Assembly: GCF_011009015.1 (NCBI RefSeq)
Contig: NZ_CP048878.1
Coordinates: 5,923,001-5,987,000 of the forward strand
Origin: Spartinivicinus ruber
GTDB taxonomy: Bacteria; Pseudomonadota; Gammaproteobacteria; Pseudomonadales; Zooshikellaceae
Direction: 5' to 3'
Length of the DNA stretch: 64,000 nucleotides
Shown in pieces: positions 7,664-16,206 of this stretch. Positions within the stretch are counted from its first letter, which is position 1. Each line of letters opens with the position of its first letter. Under the pieces are notes generated by a model that ran no database searches, had not been told where the DNA came from, and saw only the letters and a list, made by a program, of their open reading frames with translations. The translations under genes and the position numbers were made by a program.

Positions 7664-9046
7664 ATGGCTATTCCAAAACAGGTACAGCAAATCTTGGATG
7701 ACGAGCAAATCCGTTATCGTGTTGCTGATGTCAGTGACAGTCTAGAACGCCCTCCTAAAAGTGCTACTGCTGTTTCTGTTGTATTGGAAGATGATAAAGG
7801 CCAACTACAGATCATTTGCCCTCGGGACCATATGATCGACCTGGAGAAAATGAACGAGAAGCTGGGACGTAAGTTGATGGCTATTTCTTACCGAAGCCTA
7901 CAGAAACTTTACAGCAACCATGGCTTAGAGGTATTACCTGCAATTCCTCAACTTACCGGACTGCCTGCCTTGGTTGAAAACAGTCTGTTGAGAAACGAAT
8001 TTATATACATTGATTCAGGCACTCAGCACCAATATATCAAAGTTAAGGATGATGAGTTCAAACGAATAACCGGCAATGCCACTTTTATGGATATCACTAC
8101 ACCCGTAAGGGAGATCCACCAACGATTTCCCCAAGTGGAAGATGATATCCAGGATATTACTAATGCGGTTGAAAACTTTACGTCTTTAAGAATCAAGCAG
8201 CGGCTTGAGCAAACCATTGAAATTCCACCACTCCCTGAAACTGCTCAAAAAATAATTCAACTGCGAGTAGACCCAAACGCAGATATTCATCACTTGATTG
8301 AGGTTGTAGAAAAAGACCCTAGCTTAGCGGCACAAGTGGTTAGCTGGGCAGCATCACCTTACTACGCAGCACCAGGCAAAATTCGCTCGATTGAAGATGC
8401 GGTAATTCGGGTACTGGGCTTCGACTTAGTGATTAACCTAGCCATTGGCTTATCATTGGGCAAAACCTTAAACCCCCCTAAAAATGAGCCAGAGGGCTTC
8501 ACCCCTTATTGGAAACAGGCTGCTTACTGCTCTTTAGCCGTTGAAGGGATGGTGAGAAAAATCCCTCCCAAACAACGCCCTGAACTCGGATTGGCCTACC
8601 TGGGGGGGCTTTTACATAACTTTGGCTATTTAGTGTTAGCTTTTGTCTTTCCCCCTCACTTAGAGCTTATTAATCGTTATCGAGAGGCCAACCCTCATAT
8701 TAACTATGTGGATATTGAACGACATGTGTTAGGTGTTTCGCGAGATCAAATTGGTGGTTGGTTAATGCAAATATGGGATATGCCTGATGAAGTGGCTAAA
8801 GCCATTCGTTACCAAAATGATATTGAATATGTTTCAACCCATGCTGAATATGCCTACCTGCTCTATATTGCTTCACAGATGTTGTGTAAACATGGCATTG
8901 GCGATGGCCTGGACGAGCCTATTCCCGAGCACATGTTCAATACGCTTTCACTAACGCCCGGAGAAGCTGAAGAAGCAATTACCAACTTAATCGAGAAAAG
9001 TGAAGCAGTAGAGAACTTATATATGACGTTTAATTCCGTTGCCTAG
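7664..9046 (+). CDS. YbaK-like and HDOD domain signalling protein
   Basis: 460 residues. The N-terminal part (about 1-150) resembles the YbaK/prolyl-tRNA editing fold (aminoacyl-tRNA deacylase-like). The second half (about 185-390) is an HDOD domain with the motifs EIPPLPETAQKI, DPSLAAQVVSWAAS and GGLLHNFGYLVLA. HDOD domains are non-catalytic HD relatives used as scaffolds in motility and signalling. This architecture is known in Pseudomonas relatives, but its task is unclear. GAGG precedes the ATG by a normal distance. The gene is monocistronic. Confidence 0.88.
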   Translation: MAIPKQVQQILDDEQIRYRVADVSDSLERPPKSATAVSVVLEDDKGQLQIICPRDHMIDLEKMNEKLGRKLMAISYRSLQKLYSNHGLEVLPAIPQLTGLPALVENSLLRNEFIYIDSGTQHQYIKVKDDEFKRITGNATFMDITTPVREIHQRFPQVEDDIQDITNAVENFTSLRIKQRLEQTIEIPPLPETAQKIIQLRVDPNADIHHLIEVVEKDPSLAAQVVSWAASPYYAAPGKIRSIEDAVIRVLGFDLVINLAIGLSLGKTLNPPKNEPEGFTPYWKQAAYCSLAVEGMVRKIPPKQRPELGLAYLGGLLHNFGYLVLAFVFPPHLELINRYREANPHINYVDIERHVLGVSRDQIGGWLMQIWDMPDEVAKAIRYQNDIEYVSTHAEYAYLLYIASQMLCKHGIGDGLDEPIPEHMFNTLSLTPGEAEEAITNLIEKSEAVENLYMTFNSVA

Positions 9047-9066
9047 CTCTGCTCCCTTCTACCTAT

Positions 9067-9624
9067 CTAGAGTTTTAATGAAGCCAAAATCTGGTCAGTG
9101 GTCCAGTTTTGGCTTATCCAAATTGCCTGAGAAGAAAATAGAATAATCTGCTGAATGTCTTGTAACTTAAGCCAGTGCTGGCCATTTACCTGCTGATTAG
9201 CTCTGCCTACTTTACCCCTCGAGGATGTTTTTTTTAAAGGCTTACCCATCGACTGTTCCACCAGGTTCATTACATGCTCAAACCCAGGGAATTGCTGGTA
9301 ACAGCTAGATATTATCGCTGGCTTTTCATCATCACTGGGGATGTTGGCAATGCAAGTTAAAATCTCCAGATAGTCGTATGGACCAAATGGCTCGATATAA
9401 ACACGGCCTTTGCCGTTATATTTCTGCCAGATACTCGCCTTTGCCTTCATTGATAGAGACTTGGTAATGGGTGGCTCAGGCAGTGTTGGCAATTTCAGCA
9501 AGCCATACCAATACATCAGATAGGGTAGACAAACTAAACTGATACAAACTAGCAACAGCAAGATAATAATAAACTTAGGCAATGAAGTCATAATTTTGCA
9601 TAAATATGTCAATATTAACTTCAT
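9067..9624 (-). CDS. membrane-anchored hypothetical protein
   Basis: 185 residues with one strong N-terminal membrane helix (about 16-40) and a soluble remainder containing three cysteines (the C in ILTCIAN and in SSCYQQF, besides those in the helix). The end, IWISQNWTTDQILASL, faintly recalls helices near the active site of glycosyltransferase-51 enzymes, but the domain is far too short and I do not assign it. No clear ribosome binding site is seen, and Met12 is an alternative start. It is convergent with the HDOD gene. Confidence 0.65.
   Translation of the reverse strand: MKLILTYLCKIMTSLPKFIIILLLLVCISLVCLPYLMYWYGLLKLPTLPEPPITKSLSMKAKASIWQKYNGKGRVYIEPFGPYDYLEILTCIANIPSDDEKPAIISSCYQQFPGFEHVMNLVEQSMGKPLKKTSSRGKVGRANQQVNGQHWLKLQDIQQIILFSSQAIWISQNWTTDQILASLKL
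9081..9115 (+). terminator. long hairpin between convergent genes
   Basis: AAGCCAAAATCTGG (9081-9094) pairs with CCAGTTTTGGCTT (9103-9115), one base bulged. It lies 35 bases past the HDOD stop and within the last codons of the opposing gene. There is no T-run, so its role as a terminator of the plus-strand transcript is uncertain. Confidence 0.35.
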
Positions 9625-9724
9625 CTTAATGCAACAGAACCACCCTCCCCGCTGATCCTGTCACAGCTTTAGCAGTAAATATTTAGTCCCCTTGCGGAAA
9701 AAAATAACTGAAAATTTATGATGT

Positions 9725-10108
9725 TTAGCTTTTGCCTTTCTTGCCCTTTGGCATCCAATATTTGGTTAGCCCCTGAAACCACATCACTTCTTTGGTATCG
9801 CCAATAATTTTCAAGGTTTGCTTTTGGATAGCTTTCATAAAAGCTTCTTGCGCATTAGAGGCAGTAAAGGTGGTAAAGCCCGTGTTGGCATCGGAAAATT
9901 CCAAGGTGAAAGCAGGGGCCTGGCACTCTCCCGAATGGCTCTTGATCAAGCCATTGTTAACAATAAAGTGTCTGGCAACCTGTCCATCGCGAGTTTTTAT
10001 CTGAAAGCTAAGTTGCTTATCTGCTATTTTTTCCTTCAACTTTTGTTCTTTTTTACTGGCTCTTGACATTAAAAAGCCCATCATCCAGAGCAGTAATCTA
10101 AATTTCAT
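9725..10108 (-). CDS. conserved hypothetical, SCP2-like fold
   Basis: 127 residues from the ATG at 10108, which follows GGGAG at 5 bases. An upstream ATG at 10120 overlaps that site and is less likely. A short N-terminal hydrophobic helix is followed by a beta/alpha domain whose pattern (FTLEFSDANTGFTTFTA, QKQTLKIIGDTKEVMWFQGL) resembles small SCP2 sterol-carrier-like proteins of Pseudomonas relatives. Ligand and role are unknown. The C-terminus is basic (PKGKKGKS). Confidence 0.7.
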   Translation of the reverse strand: MKFRLLLWMMGFLMSRASKKEQKLKEKIADKQLSFQIKTRDGQVARHFIVNNGLIKSHSGECQAPAFTLEFSDANTGFTTFTASNAQEAFMKAIQKQTLKIIGDTKEVMWFQGLTKYWMPKGKKGKS

Positions 10109-10250
10109 AGCCGCTCCCATGGTCTGTATTGACTATTAAAGCTAATGACCACTTTTATAAATAGTTTTTCAGTTAATTGTTTATTTTTAGTTATTCTTGG
10201 CTAACCTGTTCGCGGCCTATTAAATCTGAACAAACTATTTAACAAGCTAC

Positions 10251-10532
10251 CTAGCTATTACCATTAACAACATCTTTAAATGCCTTTCCAGGCTTAAATG
10301 CAACCGTATTGCTGGCTTTAATTTGAATGGTTTCACCAGTTTGGGGGTTTTTCCCTGTTCTGGCCCCGCGATGACGCTGTTCAAAAGTACCAAACCCGAT
10401 AAGAACAACTTTATCCTGGCGATTGAGAGCATGAGTTATTTCATCAAGAATGGATGTTAATACCTGACCAGCCTGATCTTTGGTTAAATCTGCTTTATCA
10501 GCAATTGCAGCAACAAGATCCGGTTTGCGCAT
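10251..10532 (-). CDS. hupB: HU-family DNA-binding protein
   Basis: 93 residues from the ATG at 10532, preceded by AGGGGGAA; the reading frame extends further upstream but that part does not match the family. It has the canonical HU landmarks: N-terminal helices (RKPDLVAAIADKADLTKDQA), IGFGTFEQRHRGARTGKNPQTG with the DNA-intercalating arm NPQTGETI, and FKPGKAFKD. HU bends and compacts DNA as a dimer. Whether it is the alpha or beta paralogue cannot be told here, so the symbol is tentative. Confidence 0.93.
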   Translation of the reverse strand: MRKPDLVAAIADKADLTKDQAGQVLTSILDEITHALNRQDKVVLIGFGTFEQRHRGARTGKNPQTGETIQIKASNTVAFKPGKAFKDVVNGNS

Positions 10533-11002
10533 ATAGTTCCCCCTAAAAAACAATTCGTTCTGGCTTAAGTTTACATTGAAAGACAAAAGTACAATTAGGC
10601 CAGACTATTACTTAGTTTAGACATAGCCTAAATGCTTCATCAGATCACAACAATTTGGGATTAGTTCAATGAAGTATCCAGGCTACTGATTATCAGAATT
10701 TGCAACTAAATAACAGACTGCAACTGCCTTTTAATATGTCTGCCCAGTCAAAAAAGCAGATTTTTATAGATGCCATTATTATACTTTTTAATGATTTATT
10801 TTTTTAGTTATTGCTTATTTACTTTACAACTTATACTACTAACGCTTTAAAATAATTTATCAGTTGATTGCGTTTGGATAAACACACACCTTAGCAAATT
10901 TTTTTAGATAAGTCGGCTATTTAGTCGTTTATTTCAACCTGGCGAAATGGAAGTTTTTGATTACATTTAGTTAACAACTACATGCATTAATACAATCCAA
11001 GC
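10533..11002. other. AT-rich intergenic region
   Basis: About 470 bases upstream of the HU gene and downstream of rubredoxin. It presumably holds the HU promoter, but no specific motif, gene or repeat is recognised. Confidence 0.5.
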
Positions 11003-11170
11003 TCAACCAATTGCAATCATTTCAAAGTCCAACTTGCTTACTCCACAGTCTGGGCATAACCAGTCTTCTGGTACATCTTCCCAACGAGTACCAGGTGCAA
11101 TGCCTTCTTCTGGCCAGCCTTCGACCTCATCATAAATAAACCCGCAAACCACACATTGCCATTTTTTCAT
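11003..11170 (-). CDS. rubredoxin
   Basis: A 55-residue gene translated from the ATG at 11170 behind GAGGAG. The protein starts [18 protein letters not shown] and contains the two CxxC loops, CVVC (6-9) and CPDC (39-42), that bind one iron, plus the family motif [13 protein letters not shown]. Rubredoxins carry single electrons in the cytoplasm, for example to alkane hydroxylases or peroxide-reducing enzymes. It is divergent from ubiC, and a family 2 hairpin lies in the gap. Confidence 0.97.
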   Translation of the reverse strand: MKKWQCVVCGFIYDEVEGWPEEGIAPGTRWEDVPEDWLCPDCGVSKLDFEMIAIG

Positions 11171-11227
11171 GTCAGGCTCCTCACTTATCTCATCATTCAG
11201 GCGACTGAATCAGCTGTACTTCGCTTC

Positions 11228-11263
11228 AGAGCATCTCTCATAACTGTTTATGAGAGGTATCCT
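11228..11263. repeat. 37-bp-type hairpin element, family 2, copy D
   Basis: AGAGCATCTCTCATAA-CTGT-TTATGAGAGGTATCCT. The inner 9-bp stem is perfect, and the outer bases match the AGGG(T/C)ATCTCT ends of the other copies less exactly. It lies between divergent rubredoxin and ubiC, 58 bases from the rubredoxin start. Confidence 0.55.
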
Positions 11264-11345
11264 TCTATTCAAAACTTGCAACTGATAGCAAGATATCGCA
11301 TTCTGCGCGCCAGACAACTAAACAGTATTAAGTAAAAACTTCATT

Positions 11346-11951
11346 GTGAGCGCATTATCCATTTTTGAAGCTGCCCAGTGGCAACGCCATCTTAACATAC
11401 CTTCGCCCTGGCAAAACTGGCTAACTTTCACTGGTTCCCTCTCACAACGCTTGCAGGATACCTTTGAATCCCTGTCAGTCAAGTTGATCAGCCAGTGTTG
11501 GCAGCCTGCACTACCCTCTGAACAAAAGCTGCTAGGCATCCCAAAACAGCAATCAGCTTTTATCCGTGAGGTAATCCTCTATGCCAACCAACAACCTGTG
11601 GTATATGCCCGCACCGTAATACCTGCATTTACCGGCCTGCTTAGCTGTCAGCCGCTGCTTAGCTTGGATACTGAACCATTAGGCAGACTTTTATTCAATC
11701 ATGCCAGCGCTAAGCGAAACCCAAACTTTACGTTTGCTCACTTTACCCAGCAACAGTTGCAAGTCTTGCCTGCGCCCTTAACAATAACGCCTCCAGCATT
11801 AACACCGTCAAGAATTAACCAAGACTGCTGGGCCAGACAATCAGTTTTTATTGTGAATCAACGTCAGCTAGCAGTCAGCGAACTGTTTTTACCCACTATT
11901 TTTTCAATGCAGCAATCTGTAAATAAACCCTTACAACACCAGCCAATGTAA
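11346..11951 (+). CDS. ubiC: chorismate pyruvate-lyase UbiC
   Basis: 201 residues starting with GTG at 11346. The enzyme removes pyruvate from chorismate to give 4-hydroxybenzoate, the first step of ubiquinone synthesis. Visible family features are [15 protein letters not shown] near the N-terminus, the central [22 protein letters not shown] strand region with the substrate-contacting Arg, and the C-terminal VSELFLPTI with the conserved Glu. ubiA follows after 16 bases, the standard ubiCA operon. Confidence 0.93.
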   Translation: MSALSIFEAAQWQRHLNIPSPWQNWLTFTGSLSQRLQDTFESLSVKLISQCWQPALPSEQKLLGIPKQQSAFIREVILYANQQPVVYARTVIPAFTGLLSCQPLLSLDTEPLGRLLFNHASAKRNPNFTFAHFTQQQLQVLPAPLTITPPALTPSRINQDCWARQSVFIVNQRQLAVSELFLPTIFSMQQSVNKPLQHQPM

Positions 11952-11967
11952 AACGAGCTTATTCATA

Positions 11968-12855
11968 GTGACTAACAGGATGGAACTAACAGACAGCCCT
12001 ACCAACAAGCTCAATGCCCTACTTAGCATCACCCGCTTAAACCGTCCTATTGGTATTTACCTGCTGCTTTGGCCCACTTTATGGAGCCTCTGGCTTGCGG
12101 CAAATGGCTTACCAGACTGGCACTTAATTATTATCTTTTGTTTAGGTGTAACAGTGATGCGTAGTGCTGGATGTGTAATCAATGACATTGCTGACCGAGA
12201 CTTTGATGGTCATGTTCAGCGCACCCAAAACAGGCCCTTGATTACTGGTGATCTAACGGTTAAAGAAGCACTATGGTGCTTTGTTGTGCTCTGTGTTGTT
12301 GCATTTGTATTAGTGCTTTTTACCAATCTGCTAACAATATTACTCAGTTTTGGAGGCTTGGCTTTAGCAGTTTGTTATCCCTTTATGAAGCGCTATACCC
12401 ATTACCCCCAAATTGTATTGGGGGCAGCTTTTTCCTGGTCGATCCCTATGGCCTATACTGCTCAAACTGGTGAATTAAACCATGCTATCTGGCTGCTGTT
12501 TTTGGCTAACCTGGCCTGGACAGTTGCCTATGATACGGCTTACGCCATGGTAGATAGAGACGATGATTTAAAAATAGGCGTCAAATCTACTGCTATTTTA
12601 TTTGGGAAAGCTGATAAACTTATGATTGGCTTATTACAAATAATTACTCTAGCTTTGTTAGCAGGGGTAGGCTATTTATTTCAGCGTGGTTGGCTGTTCT
12701 TTATTGGCATCGGCTTGATGGCTGGATTGTTTATCTATCAGCAGTATTTAATCAAAAATCGTGATCGGTCCCAATGCTTTAAAGCGTTTTTAAATAATCA
12801 CTGGGCAGGCATGTTTGTCTTTATTGGAATAGTTTGTGATAGTGCTGTTTCTTAG
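11968..12855 (+). CDS. ubiA: 4-hydroxybenzoate polyprenyltransferase UbiA
   Basis: 295 residues from GTG at 11968 (an ATG at 11980 is possible). The inner-membrane prenyltransferase attaches the polyprenyl tail to 4-hydroxybenzoate in ubiquinone synthesis. The two Mg-diphosphate binding motifs are intact: [20 protein letters not shown] (about 73-92) and [10 protein letters not shown] (about 190-199). Eight or nine membrane helices cover the rest. It is translated 16 bases after ubiC, whose product it uses. Confidence 0.97.
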   Translation: MTNRMELTDSPTNKLNALLSITRLNRPIGIYLLLWPTLWSLWLAANGLPDWHLIIIFCLGVTVMRSAGCVINDIADRDFDGHVQRTQNRPLITGDLTVKEALWCFVVLCVVAFVLVLFTNLLTILLSFGGLALAVCYPFMKRYTHYPQIVLGAAFSWSIPMAYTAQTGELNHAIWLLFLANLAWTVAYDTAYAMVDRDDDLKIGVKSTAILFGKADKLMIGLLQIITLALLAGVGYLFQRGWLFFIGIGLMAGLFIYQQYLIKNRDRSQCFKAFLNNHWAGMFVFIGIVCDSAVS

Positions 12856-12908
12856 TTTTGCCTTTGTAGGTAATAACTAGGAATACTTCTCACTGTGGTA
12901 TTGAGCCA

Positions 12909-12926
12909 CAGTCATAAAACTCATGG
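12909..12926 (+). promoter_or_regulatory. Pho box upstream of phoB
   Basis: CAGTCATAAAACTCATGG closely matches the PhoB-binding consensus (two CTGTCAT-like heptamers separated by an AT-rich tetramer). It lies about 105 bases before the phoB start and fits phosphate-starvation autoinduction of phoBR. Confidence 0.7.
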
Positions 12927-12959
12927 ATTGGTAACACTTTCAGGGCAGAGCCACAGGAA

Positions 12960-12977
12960 TGTCATGCAAATGTAACA
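12960..12977 (+). promoter_or_regulatory. second Pho box candidate upstream of phoB
   Basis: TGTCATGCAAATGTAACA is a second pair of TGTCA/TGTAACA half-sites with the 11-base phasing of Pho boxes, about 54 bases before the phoB ATG. Confidence 0.6.
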
Positions 12978-13030
12978 TTAAGTCTGTGTAATGCTCTGCT
13001 GACAACTTGAAAGCGAGAGAAGGCTTGAAA

Positions 13031-13720
13031 ATGGTTGGCAAAAAAATACTCATAGTGGACGATGAGGCCCCCATCCGGGAAATGATTGCAGTTGCTCTCG
13101 AAATGGCTGGCTACGAATGTCTGGAAGCAGATAACACCCAAGATGCGCATAGCATAATGATCGACAAGAAGCCCGATCTAATCTTGCTTGATTGGATGCT
13201 ACCAGGAACCAGTGGAATTGAATTGGCAAGGCGACTCCGTCGCGATGAAATTACTGCCAATATTCCTATCATTATGTTAACCGCTAAAGGTGAAGAAGAT
13301 AATAAGATTCAAGGGCTGGAAGTAGGGGCTGATGATTACATCACCAAACCATTCTCCCCCAGAGAACTGGTTGCCCGTCTAAAAGCAGTCCTACGACGCT
13401 CCGGTGCTCAAGAGCCACAGGAACCCATTCGGGTTGAAGGGCTAGAGCTGGACCCAATTAGCCATCGCGTTAGTATCAATGGCAAACCGACTGAAATGGG
13501 CCCTACTGAGTATCGCTTATTGCAGTTCTTTATGACTCATCAAGAGCGAGCGTACACCCGAGGCCAGTTACTGGACCAGGTTTGGGGTGGCAATGTGTAT
13601 GTTGAAGAGCGTACCGTTGATGTTCATATTCGGCGGCTACGCAAAGCATTAGGCACAGGCCATGACCGTTTTATCCAAACCGTTAGAGGCACTGGTTACA
13701 GGTTTTCAACTAAGGCTTAA
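13031..13720 (+). CDS. phoB: phosphate response regulator PhoB
   Basis: 229 residues from the ATG at 13031, preceded by AGAAGG. A TTG further upstream would add eight residues that are not part of the family. The receiver domain (1-120) has the acidic pair D10-D11, the phosphorylated D54 (LLDWMLPG) and K106 (ITKPF). The C-terminal winged helix (about 130-229) has the OmpR/PhoB markers [21 protein letters not shown] and VRGTGYRF. It activates the Pho regulon, including pstS here. phoR follows after 2 bases. Confidence 0.97.
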   Translation: MVGKKILIVDDEAPIREMIAVALEMAGYECLEADNTQDAHSIMIDKKPDLILLDWMLPGTSGIELARRLRRDEITANIPIIMLTAKGEEDNKIQGLEVGADDYITKPFSPRELVARLKAVLRRSGAQEPQEPIRVEGLELDPISHRVSINGKPTEMGPTEYRLLQFFMTHQERAYTRGQLLDQVWGGNVYVEERTVDVHIRRLRKALGTGHDRFIQTVRGTGYRFSTKA

Positions 13721-13722
13721 CC

Positions 13723-15048
13723 GTGAAGGCTAATTGGCAGGGCGAAATTATTCAGCGGCTCGCTATTACTGTTTCAGTCAGCGTATTGTTTGGAGTAGTT
13801 ATTGGAGAAGTAGCCTGGGTTTTAGCAATCGTTTTAGCTGGATACCTAAGCTGGACGCTATTACAGGTGTTTCGCCTCAGCCATTGGCTCCAGGAGAGTG
13901 AACATAATCACCTGGAACCACCTGAAAGTCGCGGCATTTGGGGAGATATCTTCGATGCTATCTACCGACTGCAACGCCGTGACCAAAAAGCCCGAGCCCG
14001 CCTCCAGGCAGTAATTGATCGGGTGCAAGAATCCACAGCCGCTTTAAATGACGCAGTCATTATGGTCGACAACCAGGGCAATCTGGAGTGGTGGAATAAA
14101 GCAGCAGAAGCCATGCTTGGCTTTAAAAGCCCTATTGACCAGGGCCAGCTCATTACAAACCTGATCAGAGACCCAGCTTTTACTAAATACTTCGATAAAA
14201 AAGACTACCAAGAAGCCCTTGAAGTCTCTTCTCCCATCAATGATCAGCTCATCCTACAGTTCAACATTACTCTGTTTGGTCGCAATGACCGCCTGCTACT
14301 GGTCAGAGACATCACCCGGTTACATAACCTGGAACAAATGCGCAAAGACTTTGTGGCCAATGTTTCCCATGAGCTAAGAACACCCCTGACAGTAATAAGA
14401 GGTTATCTGGAAACATTACTGGATAACGCTAATATTTTGCCTGAGCGCTGGATTCGGGCTTTACAACAAATGCAGCAGCAATCCGATCGGATGGAAAATC
14501 TGGTTAGCGATCTACTACTGCTATCAAGACTAGAGACCAGTGACCGGCAAACTGATTTGAAGCCACTGTATTTACATAAAGTCCTGTTCAATATTGTTAA
14601 TGATGCAAAAGCATTGAGCGGGGATCGCTGTCACCATATTCAGCTGGTTTGCCCAGAAGAAGCGAAGCTGTTCGGGCACGACCGGGAGTTGCATAGCGCC
14701 ATTTCCAATCTGATTTTTAACAGCGTTAAATACACCCCCGCTGAAGGACAAATTGATGTGCATTGGTGGGAAGATGAGAGTGGTGGACACTTATCAGTAA
14801 TGGATGACGGAGTTGGGATAGATCCAAAACATATCCCTCGCCTTACCGAACGATTCTATCGAGCAGATCCTAGTCGCTCAATCAATACAGGGGGAACCGG
14901 GCTGGGCTTAGCCATCGTGAAGCATGTATTGATACGCCACAATGCCCGGTTAGAAATACAAAGTGAGTTAGGTAAAGGCAGCTGCTTTATCTGCCACTTC
15001 CCACCCTCAATGATCGCCAGTGAAAACAGCCCAGAATTGGTGGAATAA
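13723..15048 (+). CDS. phoR: phosphate sensor histidine kinase PhoR
   Basis: 441 residues from GTG at 13723, translationally linked to phoB. Two N-terminal membrane helices (about 10-50) have almost no periplasmic loop, as usual for PhoR, which senses through the PstSCAB-PhoU complex. A PAS domain (about 95-200), the HisKA motif NVSHELRTPLTVIRGYLE with H216, and a HATPase domain with SNLIFNSVKYTP, DDGVGI and GGTGLGLAI follow. All catalytic boxes are present. Confidence 0.97.
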   Translation: MKANWQGEIIQRLAITVSVSVLFGVVIGEVAWVLAIVLAGYLSWTLLQVFRLSHWLQESEHNHLEPPESRGIWGDIFDAIYRLQRRDQKARARLQAVIDRVQESTAALNDAVIMVDNQGNLEWWNKAAEAMLGFKSPIDQGQLITNLIRDPAFTKYFDKKDYQEALEVSSPINDQLILQFNITLFGRNDRLLLVRDITRLHNLEQMRKDFVANVSHELRTPLTVIRGYLETLLDNANILPERWIRALQQMQQQSDRMENLVSDLLLLSRLETSDRQTDLKPLYLHKVLFNIVNDAKALSGDRCHHIQLVCPEEAKLFGHDRELHSAISNLIFNSVKYTPAEGQIDVHWWEDESGGHLSVMDDGVGIDPKHIPRLTERFYRADPSRSINTGGTGLGLAIVKHVLIRHNARLEIQSELGKGSCFICHFPPSMIASENSPELVE

Positions 15049-15089
15049 AACCTAAAAAGAAGTTCACCGTACCTAAAGCGAAGGGAGTA

Positions 15090-16028
15090 TCACCAGTATT
15101 TTTTTCCAGACCCAGTGGCAATAAACTTCGATAAATACTCAAATTTTTGCGGATCTTCATCAACAAACACCACAGAAATCACAATGTTTTCTGCGTTGGC
15201 ATTCTTTTCTGGTGCTTGCAGGGTATGAATTAGGCAATTTATTCGCGCAATATCTCCCTCAGAATCGTTCTGTTGCAAGTCTATTACGGCTGTATCCAAC
15301 AACTGTGGAATGCCATGTTGCCGACTAGCAATCACTTTCGCTTCTTTAAGGCTTATATCCTGAATTTCACAAGGAATGGTTTTATCATGCACCCGCAACT
15401 GTGCAGGGCCTTTGGTTGGCTTTTTGGCTGCCTGTGGTTTAGCGGCTGCTTTTCCTCCAGTTAAAGCCGCAACTGATCCTGCTTGAGTTGGCGCTTTTTG
15501 TGGTGCTGCTTTTGCTCCAGGTTTGGCAGCAGCTGATTTTCCAGATTCACCATCTAACGACTGTGCTCCCAATGCAGAAATAGACCCTTGGGAAACGCTA
15601 GCCTCAAGTGCACTTTTAGCAGCTTTCCCTTCTAAGACATTAGATGGAAGGCGCTTGGAAAGCACTTTTATCACTTTTTTTACTAGCTGCTCATTAGAAA
15701 AAGGCTTGCCAATATACTCGCTTACCCCAGCCTGAATGGCCTGCACCACATTCTCTTTGTCGCCACGACTGGTCACCATGATAAAAGGGGTTTTATTGTA
15801 CTGATATTCATTACGCATCCACTGCAATAGCTCCAGGCCACTTAGCTCCGGCATTTCCCAGTCACACAGCACCAAGTCGTATTCACTTTTCTCTAACATG
15901 GACATGGCTTTTTTGCCATTAATCGCTTCCTCAAAAATAAAGTGAGGAAAACGATCTTTAACTGCTTTTTTTACCAAGTCCCTGATGAAGGATGCATCAT
16001 CAACGACTAACAGCTTCACTTTTTTCAT
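15090..16028 (-). CDS. response regulator with receiver and PilZ-like domains
   Basis: 312 residues. The receiver domain (1-120) has D10-D11, the phosphoacceptor D56 (LVLCDWEMPELSG) and the SGLELL and GKPF motifs. A long Ala/Pro/Lys-rich linker (about 130-205) leads to a PilZ-like domain (about 205-312). The linker would be flexible. The PilZ c-di-GMP signature is degenerate: QDISLKEAKV replaces D/NxSxxG and the RxxxR is absent, so it may not bind c-di-GMP. A similar regulator neighbours phoU in Pseudomonas. Confidence 0.85.
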   Translation of the reverse strand: MKKVKLLVVDDASFIRDLVKKAVKDRFPHFIFEEAINGKKAMSMLEKSEYDLVLCDWEMPELSGLELLQWMRNEYQYNKTPFIMVTSRGDKENVVQAIQAGVSEYIGKPFSNEQLVKKVIKVLSKRLPSNVLEGKAAKSALEASVSQGSISALGAQSLDGESGKSAAAKPGAKAAPQKAPTQAGSVAALTGGKAAAKPQAAKKPTKGPAQLRVHDKTIPCEIQDISLKEAKVIASRQHGIPQLLDTAVIDLQQNDSEGDIARINCLIHTLQAPEKNANAENIVISVVFVDEDPQKFEYLSKFIATGSGKKYW

Positions 16029-16206
16029 TACTACGCCAGCCCCTTCGGGCTATATCCAAAAAGCTTGTCTATTGAGAATATAGACCAAATAGTCAACAGC
16101 CACTGACTGAAACTTACAAACACAAGCGGAACAAGCTTAATAAAGCAGAATATATTGCTCATATTTGTTTTCTGCAAAACGTTCATTATCTAACACAATA
16201 TTCAGG

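Noticed and set aside
9067-9624. Glycosyltransferase-51 assignment for the membrane-anchored protein
   Set aside because: Only a short C-terminal helix is similar; the catalytic Glu motifs are absent.
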